A stretch of DNA of 6,038 bases from Candidatus Lindowiibacteriota bacterium (GTDB lineage: Bacteria; Lindowbacteria; 2-12-FULL-62-27), in NCBI GenBank assembly GCA_023249255.1, contig JAHFCY010000031.1, positions 13,395 through 19,432 on the forward strand. Direction: 5' to 3'. Position 1 is the stretch's first letter. Each line of letters begins with the position of its first letter. The notes beneath the pieces were generated by a model that worked only from the letters and a program-made list of their open reading frames with translations, had not been told where the DNA came from and did not search any database. A program made the translations under genes and the position numbers. Shown here in pieces: positions 5,306 through 6,038 of the stretch.

Positions 5306-5402
5306 ATGACCGCCAACCCGCAAATCGGGTTCGATCCCGTTTCCGCCGGAGGGGCGGACCGGGCGGTGGTCTTCAAATTCTTGTTCGAGGAGGTCAGGGA
5401 AT
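5306..5402 (+). promoter_or_regulatory. 5' leader with two short hairpins and a strong ribosome binding site
   Basis: The leader holds hairpin 1 (AACCCG 5315-5320, loop CAAAT, CGGGTT 5326-5331) and hairpin 2 (TCCGCC 5342-5347, loop GGAGG, GGCGGA 5353-5358), both with perfect 6-bp stems. AGGAGGT at 5388-5394 is an excellent Shine-Dalgarno 8 nt before ATG 5403 and settles that start. An ATG at 5306 opens a 60-codon frame through the leader, but it has no Shine-Dalgarno and overlaps the real gene out of frame; I do not call it a gene. Confidence 0.5.
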
Positions 5403-5981
5403 ATGGTGACACGATGGGTGAGAGCGGTGGGAATTCTTACGGTGCTGGCTTTGGCGGCGGTGCGTCCGGCCTCGGCCGATCTGTTTGATCAGATTTTTAC
5501 GAAAGGCGGCGCGAAGAAAAAAAACTCCGCGCAGTCGACCGGTCAGGATCGCAGGTTTAAATTCGTCGTCTATCTCACGACGGGCGACGTTTTGAAGGCG
5601 GAGGAGTACAAGGGTGGAAGCAGCAGTAAAAACAGCTCGTTCCGCTTTATCAGCAATTTCGAGTCGGACATCGACGTCAAGACCAATTTCATCAAGTACG
5701 TCGACATCGACATGATCGGTGATCAGACGCTCGAGGAGGAGTACACTCAGTCCAAAGCCGACCGCGTCTATCTCAAAAATCAGGATTATCTCACCGGCAA
5801 GATTGTCGGATTCACTTCGAAGGACGTCCTGGTGACGACGACGTACGGAGACCTCAAGGCTGACATCACGCAGATTCGGTACCTCATGTTCCGAAATCCC
5901 GCGGCCATGTCGCAGTCCGAGTCCGCTCCGGCGTCGACCGCTCCGGCGTCGGCCACGCCGTCTTCGACCGAGACCAAGTAG
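5403..5981 (+). CDS. Small secreted protein with two Sm-like beta segments, 192 aa
   Basis: Function unknown. Residues 1-26 are a clear signal peptide (VTRWVRAVGILTVLALAAV, cut at ASA|D). After a Lys-rich linker (GGAKKKN, 36-41) two segments with similar plan follow: FVVYLTTGDVLKAEEYKG (54-71) and DRVYLKNQDYLTGKIVGFTSKDVLVTTTYGDLKADITQIRYLMF (120-163). The second has the 'G/D--tGkivgf----v-v-T-yGdl-i---qIryl-F' plan of exported Sm/LSm-like small barrels found in envelope proteins. Between them FRFISNFESDIDVKTNFIKYVDI (80-102) is also strand-rich and ends in a similar 'I-YVDIDMI' strand, so the first copy may span 54-106. The tail (168-192) is Ser/Ala/Pro/Thr-rich and disordered, with a five-residue repeat. 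The start is fixed by AGGAGGT 8 nt upstream. It has its own strong promoter and is probably abundant in the periplasm or cell surface. Confidence 0.85.
   Translation: MVTRWVRAVGILTVLALAAVRPASADLFDQIFTKGGAKKKNSAQSTGQDRRFKFVVYLTTGDVLKAEEYKGGSSSKNSSFRFISNFESDIDVKTNFIKYVDIDMIGDQTLEEEYTQSKADRVYLKNQDYLTGKIVGFTSKDVLVTTTYGDLKADITQIRYLMFRNPAAMSQSESAPASTAPASATPSSTETK
5925..5954 (+). repeat. 15-bp tandem direct repeat (two copies)
   Basis: GCTCCGGCGTCGACC (5925-5939) and GCTCCGGCGTCGGCC (5940-5954) match at 14 of 15 positions. They are in frame with the secreted protein gene and encode APAST then APASA in its disordered tail, so length change here would be tolerated. Confidence 0.8.
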
Positions 5982-6010
5982 CGCCCGGGCGACTCGACGG
6001 GCAGCCGACC

Positions 6011-6038
6011 ATGCCGCGCGCGTGTCTCATCACCTACG
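6011..6038 (+). CDS. Possible start of a further gene (runs off the right edge)
   Basis: ATG 6011 opens a frame MPRACLITY that stays open to the window edge, 29 nt after the stop of the secreted protein gene and on the same strand. Only nine residues are visible and the upstream Shine-Dalgarno is weak, so neither coding status nor family can be judged. Confidence 0.3.

Noticed and set aside
5326-5340. GGGTTCGATCCC resembles a tRNA T-arm, with TAGTTCAG upstream resembling a D-arm.
   Set aside because: Only two or three stem pairs form around a 7-nt loop, the distance from the D-like to the T-like element is about 12 nt too short, and no acceptor stem or anticodon arm can be built.
5306-5488. 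A 60-codon frame starting at the predicted transcription start of the secreted protein gene.
   Set aside because: It has no ribosome binding site, and its last third is a Gly-rich out-of-frame reading of the signal peptide region.
5982-5991. CGCCCGGGCG right after the secreted protein stop, possible terminator stem.
   Set aside because: It is a ten-base palindrome with no loop and no T-tract; too weak to call.

Overview
The window is ordinary-looking chromosomal DNA from a GC-rich, diderm (Gram-negative-type) bacterium. Three genes encode proteins with clear Sec-type signal peptides and predicted periplasmic or outer-membrane domains (a DUF4412-like protein, a CsgG/FlgO-like protein and a small secreted protein). 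They sit beside a class III nucleotide cyclase tail, a class I methyltransferase, an RsuA/RluB-type pseudouridine synthase and MazG. Nothing in the sequence fixes the phylum. The cyclase and CsgG-like families are common in spirochaetes, deltaproteobacteria-like lineages and uncultured candidate phyla, but this is only a hint. There is no IS element, integrase, CRISPR array, tRNA or rRNA.

Layout. A plus-strand gene enters from the left and ends at 339; it is the C-terminus of a class III adenylate/guanylate cyclase followed by a helical tail. It converges on a four-gene minus-strand block that reads from about 3168 down to 356: exported DUF4412-like protein, RsuA/RluB-type synthase, MazG and an unrecognised 151-residue protein. 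The first three are tightly packed (28 nt and 3 nt gaps). The fourth is separated from mazG by an 88-nt spacer holding a striking AT-rich palindrome (853-898), which could give it its own regulated promoter. Right of the divergent region 3169-3319 run three plus-strand genes: methyltransferase, CsgG/FlgO-like lipoprotein-assembly-type protein, and a small secreted protein with two Sm-like beta segments. The last has the best promoter (TTGACG-17-TATAGT) and the best Shine-Dalgarno (AGGAGGT) of the window. A further gene may start at 6011 and run off the right edge.

Functionally the window mixes housekeeping (nucleotide-pool sanitation by MazG, rRNA modification by the synthase) with envelope-associated proteins of unknown detailed role. 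No novel multi-gene system is evident. The points most worth a second look are the 853-898 palindrome, the eroded second domain of MazG, a recurring arrangement of a -10-like hexamer 6-8 nt before a start codon that lacks a Shine-Dalgarno (possible leaderless transcripts), and a nine-codon leader ORF that overlaps the methyltransferase GTG start.
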